Shown here one piece after another: positions 32,270-40,874 of a stretch of 64,000 bases of DNA. The stretch comes from Streptomyces sp. H27-H5 (GTDB taxonomy: Bacteria > Actinomycetota > Actinomycetes > Streptomycetales > Streptomycetaceae), in contig NZ_JAPNLK010000035.1 of the NCBI RefSeq assembly GCF_026627505.1, positions 19,051 to 83,050 on the forward strand. Reading direction: 5' to 3'. The number at the start of each line of letters is the position of its first letter. Position 1 is the stretch's first letter. Made by a program: the position numbers and the translations under genes. The notes beneath the pieces were generated by a model, which did not search any database, was not told where the DNA came from, and saw only the letters and a list, made by a program, of their open reading frames with translations.

Positions 32270-33937
32270 CTACGGCCCGACCGGCCACGGGCCGCGGGCG
32301 GGCGGTGTCTCCGCCGGCACCTCCGTGCTCTCCGGGGCGTCGATCGAGGGGCCCTGCGCCTGGGCCGGGGGCTGGACGATGTGCAGCGGCTTCGACGGCG
32401 TGACGTGCTCCTCGACCGCCGGCGGCCGGGCCTGTCGCTCCGGCAGCAGCTCCAGCACCGCCTGACGGTGCGCCGGATGCGCGGCGTCGTCGTACGGGTC
32501 CGGGGTCGCGGGCACCTGCACCCGGTGCACGGGGCCCGTGCCGAGCCGCGCGTACCCGCGCCCGGGCGGCACCATCGCGGTCGGGGTGGTGTGCGGGGGC
32601 AGGCCGAGCACGTCGGTGATCTGCTGGATCGAGGCGGAGCCGAGCACGACGCGGGCCCGGGTGTGCTGCCAGACGGCGTCGTCGAGCAGTTCCAGGTGCT
32701 CGAACTGTTCCGCGACCACGACCGTGACGTGCGCGGCCCGACCGTGACGCAACGGCACCTGGAGCCGCGCGAGGGGGTCGGGCCGCCCCTCGGCCGCCGC
32801 GAGGTGGGTGAGCACGCTGGGGCGGTCGAGCAGGATCCACAGCGGGCGCCGGGTGTCCTCGGGCAGGGGCCGGCCGGCCTCGCGGGCCCGGTGGGTGGCG
32901 ACGAGCCGTCGCTCGGTCTCGTGCGCGGCCCACTCCAGGATGGCCGGCGCGCCCTTGGGGCCGCACTCCACGGCCAGGACGCCCGCGCGGCCGGAGAGGC
33001 AGGAGTACTCGCCGCTGCCGCCGCCCTCGACGATCAGCACGTCGCCGTCGTGGTGGAGCGCCTGGAGGGCGATCGAGCGCAGCAGGGTGGACGTCCCGCT
33101 GCCGGGTTGGCCGACGGCCAGCAGGTGCGGTTCGGTGGAGCGGGGGCCGGTGCGCCAGATCACCGGGGGCACGTCCCGGGTCTGTTCCCCTTCCGCGACG
33201 GGCAGGGTGCGCTGGACGCCGCCCGCGTCGGTGAGGCCGAGGACGGTCTCGCCGGGGGAGGTGACGAACCGTTGGGCGGCGATGCCCGTCGGCAGCGCCT
33301 CCAGCACGCTCAGGTCGAGCTTGTTGGCCTCCTCGTCCCAGTCGAAGAGGTACTCCCGCCCGCGCCCGGACTTGGCGTGCAGCAGGGCCTCGATCCGGGC
33401 CCGCGAGGCGAGCTCCCCGTCGGCGAAGTAGGCCGGGTAGCGGATGCGGAGCCGGGTGACGCGGCCCGCGTCGTCGAAGACGTGGCCGCTGAAGGCCCGG
33501 TCCCATTCCCCGCCGTGGGCGAAGAGCGGGTTCGGGTCCTCGGGGATGGAGAAGTACGGCACGAGCGCCTCGTAGAGGGAGGCGAGCCGCTCCGTCTCGG
33601 CGTCGCTGGGACCGGTCTTCACCGGGGTGCGGTCGCGTCCGTGCCAGCCCGCCGCCGCCATCACGCTCACCAGGGCGATCATCGGGCCGTACGGGACGAG
33701 CGCGATCACGAGGACGCAGGCGACTCCCAGGAACAGCGCGGGACCACGCTTGTCCTTGGGGGTGTCGGACCACTTGCGCCGCCCGGCGGAGGCCAGGACG
33801 CGCAGGCCGCGTCCGATGACGAGGAGCGGATGGAGGACGTCCGTGGCGCTGTCGGCGGCCGTGCGGGCGAAGTCGCGGCCCCGGGCCAGCGACACGGTGC
33901 CGCTGCTGAGGATGCGGGGGAGTGGGCGCCTGGCCAC
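32270..33937 (-). CDS. TraB/FtsK-like membrane ATPase with degenerate P-loop
   Basis: 555-aa protein. Residues 66-98 form two short membrane helices (GPALFLGVACVLVIALVPYGPMIALVSVMAAAGW). A P-loop domain starts near 255. Its Walker A reads GQPGSGTST (276-284), with Thr282 where the invariant Lys should be. A Walker B-like strand is LWILLDRPS (Asp371). A SASIQQITDVLGLPP segment near the end resembles the sensor region of FtsK/TraB-type DNA translocases. A Pro/Glu-rich tail follows (from about 500). I infer an ancient relative of Streptomyces plasmid-transfer ATPases with altered nucleotide handling. A 64-aa membrane protein gene sits upstream on the same strand. Function unknown. Confidence 0.75.
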   Translation of the reverse strand: MARRPLPRILSSGTVSLARGRDFARTAADSATDVLHPLLVIGRGLRVLASAGRRKWSDTPKDKRGPALFLGVACVLVIALVPYGPMIALVSVMAAAGWHGRDRTPVKTGPSDAETERLASLYEALVPYFSIPEDPNPLFAHGGEWDRAFSGHVFDDAGRVTRLRIRYPAYFADGELASRARIEALLHAKSGRGREYLFDWDEEANKLDLSVLEALPTGIAAQRFVTSPGETVLGLTDAGGVQRTLPVAEGEQTRDVPPVIWRTGPRSTEPHLLAVGQPGSGTSTLLRSIALQALHHDGDVLIVEGGGSGEYSCLSGRAGVLAVECGPKGAPAILEWAAHETERRLVATHRAREAGRPLPEDTRRPLWILLDRPSVLTHLAAAEGRPDPLARLQVPLRHGRAAHVTVVVAEQFEHLELLDDAVWQHTRARVVLGSASIQQITDVLGLPPHTTPTAMVPPGRGYARLGTGPVHRVQVPATPDPYDDAAHPAHRQAVLELLPERQARPPAVEEHVTPSKPLHIVQPPAQAQGPSIDAPESTEVPAETPPARGPWPVGP

Positions 33938-34058
33938 GGGCGTCTCCTGGAGTCGTGGTGGTGGCGGGACGGTGCGGGTCGGGGACCCGGGGCGGGTCGC
34001 CGAAGTCCCGCCCGCCGGTGTCCGGCCGGCGTCACTTCGACGACGTCGCAGAGACGAC

Positions 34059-34253
34059 CTAGAGCTTGATCCCGCCGAGAAGGCTCGCGAGGCTCGCCGT
34101 ACTCGCCGTGATGCTGGGCGCGATGGCGGAGCCGGCGAGGAAGAAGCCGAAGAGCGCGCACACGAACGCGTGCGACAGCTTCATCCCGTCCTTCTTGAAG
34201 AAGAGGAAGCAGATGATTCCGAGCAGGACGACACCTGAGATGGACAGGACCAT
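34059..34253 (-). CDS. 64-aa two-helix membrane protein
   Basis: Very hydrophobic small protein: helix 1 VLSISGVVLLGIICFLFF, a basic turn KKDGMKLSH, helix 2 AFVCALFGFFLAGSAIA, and a short Ser/Ala tail. AGGAGA lies 8 bases before the ATG. It is 121 bases upstream of, and on the same strand as, the TraB/FtsK-like ATPase. This recalls the small Spd-type membrane partners of transfer ATPases on Streptomyces plasmids. Codon use is less GC-extreme than its neighbours (ATT, AAG, TTC-rich). Function unknown, and the partnership is inferred from position only. Confidence 0.78.
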   Translation of the reverse strand: MVLSISGVVLLGIICFLFFKKDGMKLSHAFVCALFGFFLAGSAIAPSITASTASLASLLGGIKL

Positions 34254-34557
34254 GAGAAGTTCTCCTGGTGGGTGGGGACGGTCACCGTCAGTCCTTCCAG
34301 GCTCACAGCAAGTATCAATGCGACAAAAGGTGCATACGGGTGAATCCTGTAATTTTTCACTTGACTGGACCCGCCCGACTGGCGCGCCGGGCGATCAGGG
34401 GTGCAGGGGTGATCCTTGCCTCGGGCCGCGCCCGTCATGTGCCGGATCGGGCGCTACTCTGACGCTTCACCCGCACGGACGCAGTGCCGTGCCGTGCCCA
34501 GCCCGCCGGCCTGGGGAAACGGGTGTCGTGACAGCGAAGCGAAAGGCGGTTCGAACG
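34254..34557. other. Divergent promoter region with an AT-rich patch
   Basis: About 300 bases between the 64-aa membrane protein and the ankyrin gene. Positions 34310-34370 are notably AT-rich for this genome (AAGTATCAATGCGACAAAAG, TGTAATTTTTCACTTGACTG), which suggests promoters or a protein-binding site. No promoter pair with good spacing stood out on either strand. No coding frame supported. Confidence 0.5.
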
Positions 34558-34980
34558 ATGAGCGAGCACACCCCGGAAGGCGCCGGCCCGCAGGGCGTTC
34601 CCGACGAGGACGTCATCGAACTGGCCACCAAGATCTTCGACCTCGCCCGACAGGGTGACGCCGAGACGTTGGCCGCGTACCTCGACGCCGGGGTCCCGGC
34701 CAACCTCACCAACGACCGCGGCGACACCCTCGTCATGCTCGCCGCCTACCACGGCCACGCCGACGCCGTCACGGCCCTGCTCGCCCGCGGCGCCGAGGCC
34801 GACCGCGCCAACGACCGGGGCCAGACCCCGCTCGCCGGCGCCGTCTTCAAGGGCGAGGAGGCCGTCATCCGCGCGCTGCTCGCCGGCGGAGCCGACCCCG
34901 AGGCCGGAACCCCCTCCGCCGTGGACACGGCGCGCATGTTCGCCAAGGCCGACCTGCTGGAGCTGTTCGGAGCCAAGTAG
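34558..34980 (+). CDS. Ankyrin repeat protein
   Basis: 140-aa soluble protein. After an acidic N-terminus, residues 20-135 form about four ankyrin repeats: IFDLARQGDAETLAAYLDAGVPANLTNDRGDTLVMLAAYHGHADAVTALLARGAEADRANDRGQTPLAGAVFKGEEAVIRALLAGGADPEAG. The repeat consensus DRGxTPLxxA is clear twice. Small ankyrin proteins act as inhibitors or adaptors, and in some bacteria they partner with catalase, but nothing here identifies the partner. ATG 34558 is in a good frame position with AAAGGCGG upstream. It stands alone. Confidence 0.9.
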   Translation: MSEHTPEGAGPQGVPDEDVIELATKIFDLARQGDAETLAAYLDAGVPANLTNDRGDTLVMLAAYHGHADAVTALLARGAEADRANDRGQTPLAGAVFKGEEAVIRALLAGGADPEAGTPSAVDTARMFAKADLLELFGAK

Positions 34981-35320
34981 TCCGGTTTTGGCCGTGACCT
35001 GGCAAGGTCTGACCGGTCCCGGACCTCACGGGTTGGTCACGGCGGCCGTAAATGTGGTCGCGGTGCACAAACCGACTGGGTCATCATGGCGTCGGATTCG
35101 ATTCGCGAACTTGACGGACGGGCAGGAGCGGGCTGGACACAAGAGGTGTCCATACCCTCCCTGCCGGACCGGCCGCCGTGGTCGCGAAGCACCGACGAGA
35201 GTGAGAAGGCAATGGGCTACATCGAGCGGAACATGACGGCGAACGTCCTCACATGCTGTTACGCGGCCCTGTGAATCCCGATTCCCGGTTGCGTCCCCAG
35301 CCTGATTTGAGGCCATTCCC
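34981..35320. other. 340-base gap with a doubtful 62-codon frame
   Basis: The gap holds a TTGACG at about 35114 and an ATG-initiated frame at 35086-35274 whose last 20 codons (from ATG 35212) read MGYIERNMTANVLTCCYAAL. An AGAAGG lies just before that inner ATG. This could be a short leader peptide ahead of the HEAT-like gene, but composition and signals are weak. An inverted GTGACC/GGTCAC pair (34994-34999, 35035-35040) is also present. I do not call a gene. Confidence 0.3.
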
Positions 35321-36718
35321 ATGTTCGAACCAGTCATAGCGCCAAGCGGCACCCTGCTCGGGCTCCTCCAGAGGGGCCGCGGCGACGGCACGCTGCACGC
35401 ACTCGCGGCGCCCCGGGCGGAGGCCTTGGAGGCCCTCGACCAGTGCGTGATCAGCGATCCGCGCCAGGACTGGCAGGTCGAGAACCGCTCGCTCTACTAC
35501 GCCCGGCTCTACCTCGATCTCGACGGCCCCCTCGGCGCCATCGAGAGCCACCTCTTCAGCGCCGACGACCTCCTCGACGAGGAGGACCACCGCACCGGGC
35601 TCGCCCTGTCCGTCCTGGGCCACCTCGCCTCGTACGGACGCGACGACGCGCTCATGCTGCTGCGCCGCTACGCCGCCTCCGGCGCGAACTGGGCCTGGGC
35701 CCTCGACGAGCTGGCCCTGCGCGACGACGACGAGGGGCTGCGCTCCCTCGCCGCCCCCGTCGTCGCCCGCTTCCCCGCCACCGCCGAGGGCGAGGCGCGG
35801 CTGGCCGCCGCCATCCGCGACGCGTACGAGCCCCGGCCCTGGTGCCTGTGGGAGGAGTCCGTGCCCCACGGGGAACGCCTGCGCGCCGCCCGCCGGCAGG
35901 GCTCCTTCGACCGTTGGCAGCGCCAGCTCACCCCCAAGGGCCCGCAGCCCGGCTGGGGAGTCCAGGCCGTCTTCGACTGGGCCGCCGACGGACTGGATCG
36001 CGGTACCCCGCTGCACGTCCCCGCGGCCCGCTGCCTGGCCGCCGTGGCCGCGCCCGAGGACCGCTCCGCGATCCTCGCCGCCGCGGCCGGCGCCTCCGGC
36101 GAGGCCGCCCGGGCCACCGCCCTGCACCACCTCGTCCTCGCCGAACCGGAGAACCCGGCCGTCCTGGACCTCATCGAAGTCGCCGGGGACGAGCCCGCCG
36201 TGGCCGCCTACGAACGCATGTGCGGCCCCGGTGCGGTGGAACGGGCCCGCCGCTGGGTGCACCGCCCCGACGCGCTCGGAGCGGCCGCCGCGACCCTCCT
36301 CGCGGCCCGCGGCGGAGCCGAGGACGCCGGACTCGTCCTGGGCGCCCTGCGCTCCACGGTGCGCGGCTCGGGACCGGACACCCGGAGCCTGTTCGCCCTC
36401 GTCGACGGTGCCGGACGCCTCGCCATCGGCTGCGCGGCGCCCGTACTGCGCCACGTCTATCGCGAAACCGCCTCGTCCCACCTCCGCGGCCGCGTCGCCC
36501 GGGCCCTGGCCCAGACCGATCCGTCGTTCGCCGCCGGCTTCGCGGTGGAATGCCTGTGGGACTGCGAGGAGACCACCCGCGAGGTGGCCGCCCGCCACGC
36601 CGAGACCGCCGACGCCCGCGTCGCCCCCCGGCTGCGCCGCCTGGCGGCGGACCCGGCGGAGGAGGAAGACGTGCAGTCGGCGGTGCGCAGTCGCATCGCA
36701 CCGGAGTCGACGGTGTAG
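35321..36718 (+). CDS. HEAT-repeat-like helical protein
   Basis: 465-aa soluble protein, almost entirely alpha-helical and rich in Ala, Leu, Arg and Asp. It opens MFEPVIAPSGTLLGLLQRGRGDGTLHALAAPRAEALEALDQCVISDPRQDWQVENRSLYYARLYLDL. Helical pairs of about 30 residues repeat along the chain (DDALMLLRRYAASGANWAWALDELALRDDDEGLRSLAAPVVARF; SHLRGRVARALAQTDPSFAAGFAVECLWDCEETTREVAARHAETAD). This fits a HEAT/armadillo scaffold. No enzymatic motif is visible. Conserved hypothetical of unknown role. Convergent with pxpC, with a hairpin between. Confidence 0.75.
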   Translation: MFEPVIAPSGTLLGLLQRGRGDGTLHALAAPRAEALEALDQCVISDPRQDWQVENRSLYYARLYLDLDGPLGAIESHLFSADDLLDEEDHRTGLALSVLGHLASYGRDDALMLLRRYAASGANWAWALDELALRDDDEGLRSLAAPVVARFPATAEGEARLAAAIRDAYEPRPWCLWEESVPHGERLRAARRQGSFDRWQRQLTPKGPQPGWGVQAVFDWAADGLDRGTPLHVPAARCLAAVAAPEDRSAILAAAAGASGEAARATALHHLVLAEPENPAVLDLIEVAGDEPAVAAYERMCGPGAVERARRWVHRPDALGAAAATLLAARGGAEDAGLVLGALRSTVRGSGPDTRSLFALVDGAGRLAIGCAAPVLRHVYRETASSHLRGRVARALAQTDPSFAAGFAVECLWDCEETTREVAARHAETADARVAPRLRRLAADPAEEEDVQSAVRSRIAPESTV

Positions 36719-36733
36719 GCCGTCCCCTGCGGA

Positions 36734-36752
36734 CCCGCCGGGTGCCGGCGGG
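36734..36752. terminator. Hairpin between convergent HEAT-like and pxpC genes
   Basis: 8-bp perfect stem CCCGCCGG (36734-36741) with CCGGCGGG (36745-36752) and a 3-base GTG loop, 15 bases after the HEAT-like stop. Usable from either strand. Confidence 0.5.
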
Positions 36753-36795
36753 CGGCTCGCGAGGCCGCCCGCACCCCGGTGACACCTCGGGCGCC

Positions 36796-37662
36796 TCACC
36801 GGCCCCGCACGAAGCGGACCGTCACCCCCGGCCGGGCCTGCGCCGCCGCGTCCAGGGCGGGGCCCGGGGGAACCACGCCCACCACCGGATAGCCGCCGGT
36901 GACCGGATGATCGGCCAGGAAGACGACGGGCAGCCCGTCCGGCGGGACCTGGACCGCGCCCAGGACCATGCCCTCGCTCGGCAGTTCCCCGGCCCGGCGC
37001 CGGACCAGCGCCGGACCGCCCTCCGTGCGCAGCCCGATCCGGTTGGACCTCGCCGAGACCCGGTACGCGGCCCGAAGCAGCCGGGCCACCGAGTCCGGCT
37101 CGAACCAGTCGGCCCGCGGCCCCGGCCCGAGCGGCAACACCAGCTCCGTCGGCGCCCCCGGCACCCCCAGGGCGTCGACCCCGCGCACCGGCTCCCGGCC
37201 GGGCGGCCCCACCGGCAGCAGCGCGCCCGCCGACAGCACCGGCGGCCCCAGGCCCGACAGCAGGTCCGTGGCCCGGCTCCCCAGCACCGGCGGCACGGCG
37301 AACCCGCCGCGCACCGCGACGTAGCTGCGCAGCCCCGACTCCGCCGCCCCCACCTCCAGCTCCGCCCCCGCCCGGAGCGGCACCGGCGCCCCCCAGGCCA
37401 CCGGGCGTCCCGAGACCCGTACCGCGCAGGGCGCCCCCGTGACCGCCACCGTCACCGGGTCCGACGCCCGCAGCGCGACCCCGTCGAGGGTGGTCTCCAG
37501 CGTCGCCGCGTCCGGGGCGTTGCCCAGCAGCCGGTTGGCCAGGGCGTGCGCCCCGACGTCCAACGCGCCCGAACGGGGGACGCCCAGATGTGCGTACCCC
37601 GGCCGGCCGAGGTCCTGGACGGTGGTCAGCGCACCCGCCCGCACCACCAGCAGCCCGCTCAC
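36796..37662 (-). CDS. pxpC: 5-oxoprolinase subunit PxpC (KipA)
   Basis: 288-aa subunit of the prokaryotic ATP-dependent 5-oxoprolinase PxpABC, which opens 5-oxoproline to glutamate. The N-terminal VVRAGALTTVQDLGRPGYAHLGVPRSGALDVGAHALANRLLGN is the family signature. LPLGPGPRADWF, VSARSNRIGLRTEG and the final PVVFLADHPVTGGYPVVGVV are also typical. Older labels are urea-amidolyase-like or KipA (allophanate hydrolase C-terminal type). The GTG at 37662 overlaps the pxpB stop by 4 bases. The order pxpA-pxpB-pxpC with two such overlaps indicates one tightly coupled operon. Confidence 0.93.
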   Translation of the reverse strand: MSGLLVVRAGALTTVQDLGRPGYAHLGVPRSGALDVGAHALANRLLGNAPDAATLETTLDGVALRASDPVTVAVTGAPCAVRVSGRPVAWGAPVPLRAGAELEVGAAESGLRSYVAVRGGFAVPPVLGSRATDLLSGLGPPVLSAGALLPVGPPGREPVRGVDALGVPGAPTELVLPLGPGPRADWFEPDSVARLLRAAYRVSARSNRIGLRTEGGPALVRRRAGELPSEGMVLGAVQVPPDGLPVVFLADHPVTGGYPVVGVVPPGPALDAAAQARPGVTVRFVRGR

Positions 37663-38270
37663 GACCCCGCCTCCTCGAACCGCACCCGCACCCCCGGCGA
37701 CAACAGCGCCGCCGGCTCCCGCCCCGGGTCCCAGAGCACGGCCCCGGTGGTTCCGATCAGCTGCCAGCCGCCGGGGGAGGAGCGCGGGTAGACCCCCGCG
37801 TAGGCGCCCGCCAGGGCCAGCGAGCCCGCCGGCACGGCCGTGCGCGGCGTGGCCCGTCGCGGCAGGTGGAAGCGCTCGGGGAGTCCGGTCAGGTACCCGA
37901 AGCCGGGCGCGAACCCGCAGAACGCCACGCGGAACTCGACCGACCCCACGATGCCCGGCACCTCCCCGGGCCCCACCCCCCACAGCCGCGCGACCTCCGC
38001 CAGGTCCGGCCCGTCGTAGCGAACCGCGACGCTGATCAGCGGCCCCTCGCTCCCGGCGAGCGGCGGCACCTGCCACCCGGCGATCCGGGCCGCCAGCGCG
38101 GCGGGCTCCGCCACCCCGTCCAGCAGGACGGTCCGCGCGGCCGGCACGATCTCCCGTACGCCGCCCAGTTCCGCGCGCCGCCGCAGCAGTTCGGCATGGA
38201 GCGCGGCCACCTCCTCGGCCGAGTCCGCCTCCAGCAGCAGGGCCCGGCCGCCCACCGCGAGCGCCCTCAC
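37659..38270 (-). CDS. pxpB: 5-oxoprolinase subunit PxpB (KipI)
   Basis: 203-aa subunit with the KipI/allophanate hydrolase subunit 1 fold. It starts MRALAVGGRALLLEADSAEEVAALHAELLRRRAEL and carries SVAVRYDGPDLAEVARLWG and VEFRVAFCGFAPGFGYLTGLPERFHLPRRATPRTAVPAGSLALAGAYAGVYPRSSPGGWQLIG, the block conserved from B. subtilis KipI to PxpB. It works with PxpC in activating 5-oxoproline, while PxpA completes hydrolysis. GTG 38270 overlaps the end of pxpA as GTGA. KipI also inhibits KinA in Bacillus. No such role is implied here. Confidence 0.93.
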   Translation of the reverse strand: MRALAVGGRALLLEADSAEEVAALHAELLRRRAELGGVREIVPAARTVLLDGVAEPAALAARIAGWQVPPLAGSEGPLISVAVRYDGPDLAEVARLWGVGPGEVPGIVGSVEFRVAFCGFAPGFGYLTGLPERFHLPRRATPRTAVPAGSLALAGAYAGVYPRSSPGGWQLIGTTGAVLWDPGREPAALLSPGVRVRFEEAGS

Positions 38271-39070
38271 GCGAAGGCCTCCACCCGTACCCCGGCCGCG
38301 CCCAGGGCCCGGCGCACCCGCAGGGCGAGGTCCGCCGCCCCCGGCGTGTCCCCGTGCAGACACAGCGAACGCGCCGGCACGGCCACCGGGGACCCGTCGA
38401 TCGCGGTCGCGGACCGCTCGGCGGCCATCCGCACCGCGCGGGCGACCACCGCGTCCGGGTCGTGCACCACCGCCCCCGGCTCGCCGCGCGGCACCAGCGT
38501 CCCCGCCGCCGTGTACGCCCGGTCCGCGAACGCCTCCGGCACCGCGGTCAACCCCGCCTCCTCGGCGGCGGACAGGAGCAGCGACCCGGGCAGACCGAGG
38601 ACCGGCAGCCCGCCCGTCCCGGCGGCCAACCGCACGCCCGCGACGACGGCCCCGGCCTGCTCCGCGTCGCCCACGGTGCGGTTGTAGAGGGCGCCGTGCG
38701 GCTTCACGTACGACACCCGGGAACCGGCCGCCCGCGCGAACACCTCCAGCGCCCCGATCTGGTACGCCACCTCGTCCGCCAGTTCGCCCGCCGGCACGTC
38801 CATCGCCCGCCGGCCGAAACCGGCGAGGTCCCGGTAGGAGACCTGCGCCCCGATCCGCACCCCCCGCTCGGCGGCCAGCTCGCACACGCGACGCATGATG
38901 GACGGGTCCCCGGCGTGGAAACCACAGGCCACGTTGGCGCTCGTGACGACGGACAACAGCGCCTCGTCGTCGGTCAGCGTCCAGCGACCGAAGCCCTCGC
39001 CGAGATCGGCGTTGAGGTCGATCACGGGCGGGTACGCGGGCGTGGCCATCGGTGTGATCATGGAAGCCAT
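38267..39070 (-). CDS. pxpA: 5-oxoprolinase subunit PxpA (LamB/YcsF family)
   Basis: 267-aa subunit, first gene of the pxp operon. LamB/YcsF signatures: IDLNADLGEGFGRW, SVVTSANVACGFHAGDPSIMRRVCELAAERGVRIGAQVSYRDLAGFGRR, YVKPHGALYNRTVGD, and SLCLHGDTPGA. The conserved Asp and His residues in DLNADLGE and GFHAGD form the active site. Three in-frame ATGs (39070, 39061, 39049) precede IDLNADLG and none has a clear ribosome binding site, so the start is uncertain by up to 7 residues. Divergent from the kleisin-like gene, with about 100 bases between. Confidence 0.94.
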   Translation of the reverse strand: MASMITPMATPAYPPVIDLNADLGEGFGRWTLTDDEALLSVVTSANVACGFHAGDPSIMRRVCELAAERGVRIGAQVSYRDLAGFGRRAMDVPAGELADEVAYQIGALEVFARAAGSRVSYVKPHGALYNRTVGDAEQAGAVVAGVRLAAGTGGLPVLGLPGSLLLSAAEEAGLTAVPEAFADRAYTAAGTLVPRGEPGAVVHDPDAVVARAVRMAAERSATAIDGSPVAVPARSLCLHGDTPGAADLALRVRRALGAAGVRVEAFA

Positions 39071-39171
39071 GCGGTGAGCGTAGAACAGCGCCCGCTCCGA
39101 ACGACCGGGGACGATCCGGCCGAACCATGCCGTTTGGGATGTTGTCCGTGTCAGCGCCTAGTCTTTCCGTC

Positions 39172-40677
39172 GTGACTCTCCCTGCCCCGGCGAAGACCCT
39201 TCCGTCCCCGGCGCCGGGCCCGGCCGCCGACGAGGGCCTGGCCCGGCGGCTGCGCGCCCTCGCCTGCACCGCCCCGCTCCACGACCTCGACGTGCGCAAG
39301 GCCAATCTGGCCGGCGAGTACGGGGTCTACGCGATGGCCGAGGTCGCCCTGTCCGCGATCGACCTGGTCACGCTCAACATGGACTTCGACACCGGCGCGG
39401 ACCACGAACAGATAGTGGCCAGGCTGCTGCCGCGCGTCGCGGCACAGGCACCCGCCCGGCCGGTCGCCGAGCACGAGCGGGTGGCCCGCTGGGTCCTGGA
39501 GAACCTGATCAACGTCGGCAGCGTCGACCGGGGCTTCCGCGCGATCTACGGCACCTTCGGCCCGGACGGCGTGTACGTCCGCCGCGACTACGACTTCAAG
39601 CTGATCGAAGAGGTCCCCGGCCACGGCGGGGCCGTCTACCTGCGCACCACCGACGAGGCCGTCAACGTCCTCGTCGGAGCCCTCGACACCGACGTCACGA
39701 GCGCGCAGATCGCCGCCGAGGTCAAGCTGGAGGTGCTGATCAGCCGGGGCCGCCTCGCGGACGCCCAACTGGCCGCCGAACAGGCGCGCTACCGGACCGT
39801 CCAGTACGCCGAGACCCTGCGCCGCACCCTGGACGCCACCCGCCGCAACGTACGCGCCGTGGACTGGCTGGAGGCCGTCCCGGACATGATCGCCGAAGCG
39901 CTGGACCACGTCGCCGACCGCTACCGGCACGAGAACGCGATCCTGACCAACATCCGCAAGGCACGCGACGAGGCCGAGGACCCCGACAACAAGCGGCGCG
40001 CCGCCGAACTCGTCGACATCGTCAAGGACTGCATCCGCCGCCACACCCAGCTCCAGTCCCGGCTGCTCGACGCCGGTCCGCTCTTCCGCGCCGAACAGGA
40101 CCGCCAGGCCTTCGCCGCCCCCGCGCCGCGCACCGGCATCGACCTGTACGGACAACTCGTCTCCCCGGTCCTGCCGCTGCCGCTGGAACAGGCGACGCGG
40201 GTCACCGACGCCTTCTTCGCGGCGGGCACGGGACTGCGCACCCCCGTCTCGGTCCGGATGACGGACCTGGTCGAGATCCTGCTGACCCCGCCCCTGGAAC
40301 GCGAACACCTCGGCGTGGAGATGCCCGAACCGGACCTGATCGCCACCCCCGACGACAGCCGGTTCAGCGAGGAGCAGCTCGCCGCCGCCATGAAGCTGCT
40401 GGACCTGCCGCACGACGCCCCGCGCCGGCTCTCCGGCCTGCTCGCCGAAGCCCGCCGCGAGGACCCCGACCTGCCGTACCTGGTGGCACTGCTGGCCGTC
40501 CACGCGGCGAGCCCCGCCGTGGGCACGGCCTACCGCCAGGGCGAGGAACGCCTGCTGTTCGCCGTGGACGACGGCGCCGAACTCGACGACCCGGAGTTCG
40601 GCGGCGCAGACCTGATCGTCGGCACCGCGCTCCTCGACTCCGCCGCGATGACCGCGGACCGCACGGAGGCGGCGTGA
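39172..40677 (+). CDS. Kleisin-like (MukF/JetA-type) protein of an SMC operon
   Basis: 501-aa helical protein. After a Pro/Ala-rich start it has HDLDVRKANLAGEYGVYAMAEVALSAIDLVTLNMDFD, a winged-helix-like region with a basic YVRRDYDFKLIEEVPGHGGAVYLRTTDEAVNVLVGAL segment. A long central helical region follows (AQLAAEQARYRTVQYAETLRRTLDATRRNVRAVDW ... KRRAAELVDIVKDCIRRHTQLQSRLLDAG), then a C-terminal domain with an acidic tail. Layout, size and gene order match MukF/MksF/JetA kleisins, but I see no unique sequence signature. GTG 39172 was preferred: TAGTCT ends 7 bases upstream and no ribosome binding site exists for it or for ATG 39127, pointing to a leaderless mRNA. Ends in a GTGA overlap. Confidence 0.75.
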   Translation: MTLPAPAKTLPSPAPGPAADEGLARRLRALACTAPLHDLDVRKANLAGEYGVYAMAEVALSAIDLVTLNMDFDTGADHEQIVARLLPRVAAQAPARPVAEHERVARWVLENLINVGSVDRGFRAIYGTFGPDGVYVRRDYDFKLIEEVPGHGGAVYLRTTDEAVNVLVGALDTDVTSAQIAAEVKLEVLISRGRLADAQLAAEQARYRTVQYAETLRRTLDATRRNVRAVDWLEAVPDMIAEALDHVADRYRHENAILTNIRKARDEAEDPDNKRRAAELVDIVKDCIRRHTQLQSRLLDAGPLFRAEQDRQAFAAPAPRTGIDLYGQLVSPVLPLPLEQATRVTDAFFAAGTGLRTPVSVRMTDLVEILLTPPLEREHLGVEMPEPDLIATPDDSRFSEEQLAAAMKLLDLPHDAPRRLSGLLAEARREDPDLPYLVALLAVHAASPAVGTAYRQGEERLLFAVDDGAELDDPEFGGADLIVGTALLDSAAMTADRTEAA

Positions 40678-40874
40678 GCACCACCGGCGCTACCTCGACC
40701 GGGGCGCCCATTGAACCGGCGCCGGCCGCCCACCGCCCGGACGGCCACCGGCCCCCGGCGCACGCACTCCCGCGGCCCCGGCGGCGCCCCGCCCCCCGGC
40801 CCGGCGCCGACCCGGCCCGCGCCCCCCGAGACCACCACCACCCGTACCGCATTGCCGAGGAGCCGCACCCGTGA
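40674..40874 (+). CDS. 66-aa Pro/His/Arg-rich linking ORF
   Basis: Short frame beginning at the GTG of a GTGA overlap with the kleisin-like gene and ending in the TGA of a second GTGA overlap with the kite-like gene. The product has low complexity, rich in Pro, Ala, Arg and His (APAAHRPDGHRPPAHALPRPRRRPAPRPG...HHHPYRIAEEPHP). No fold is predictable. The exact joining at both ends suggests it is at least translated, to carry ribosomes from one gene to the next. It may be a fast-evolving subunit or merely a coupling peptide. Reality as a functional protein is doubtful. Confidence 0.4.
   Translation: MSTTGATSTGAPIEPAPAAHRPDGHRPPAHALPRPRRRPAPRPGADPARAPRDHHHPYRIAEEPHP

Noticed and set aside
35086..35274. 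62-codon frame before the HEAT-like gene
   Set aside because: Weak start signal and no recognisable composition. Kept only as a comment because its last 20 codons could be a leader peptide.
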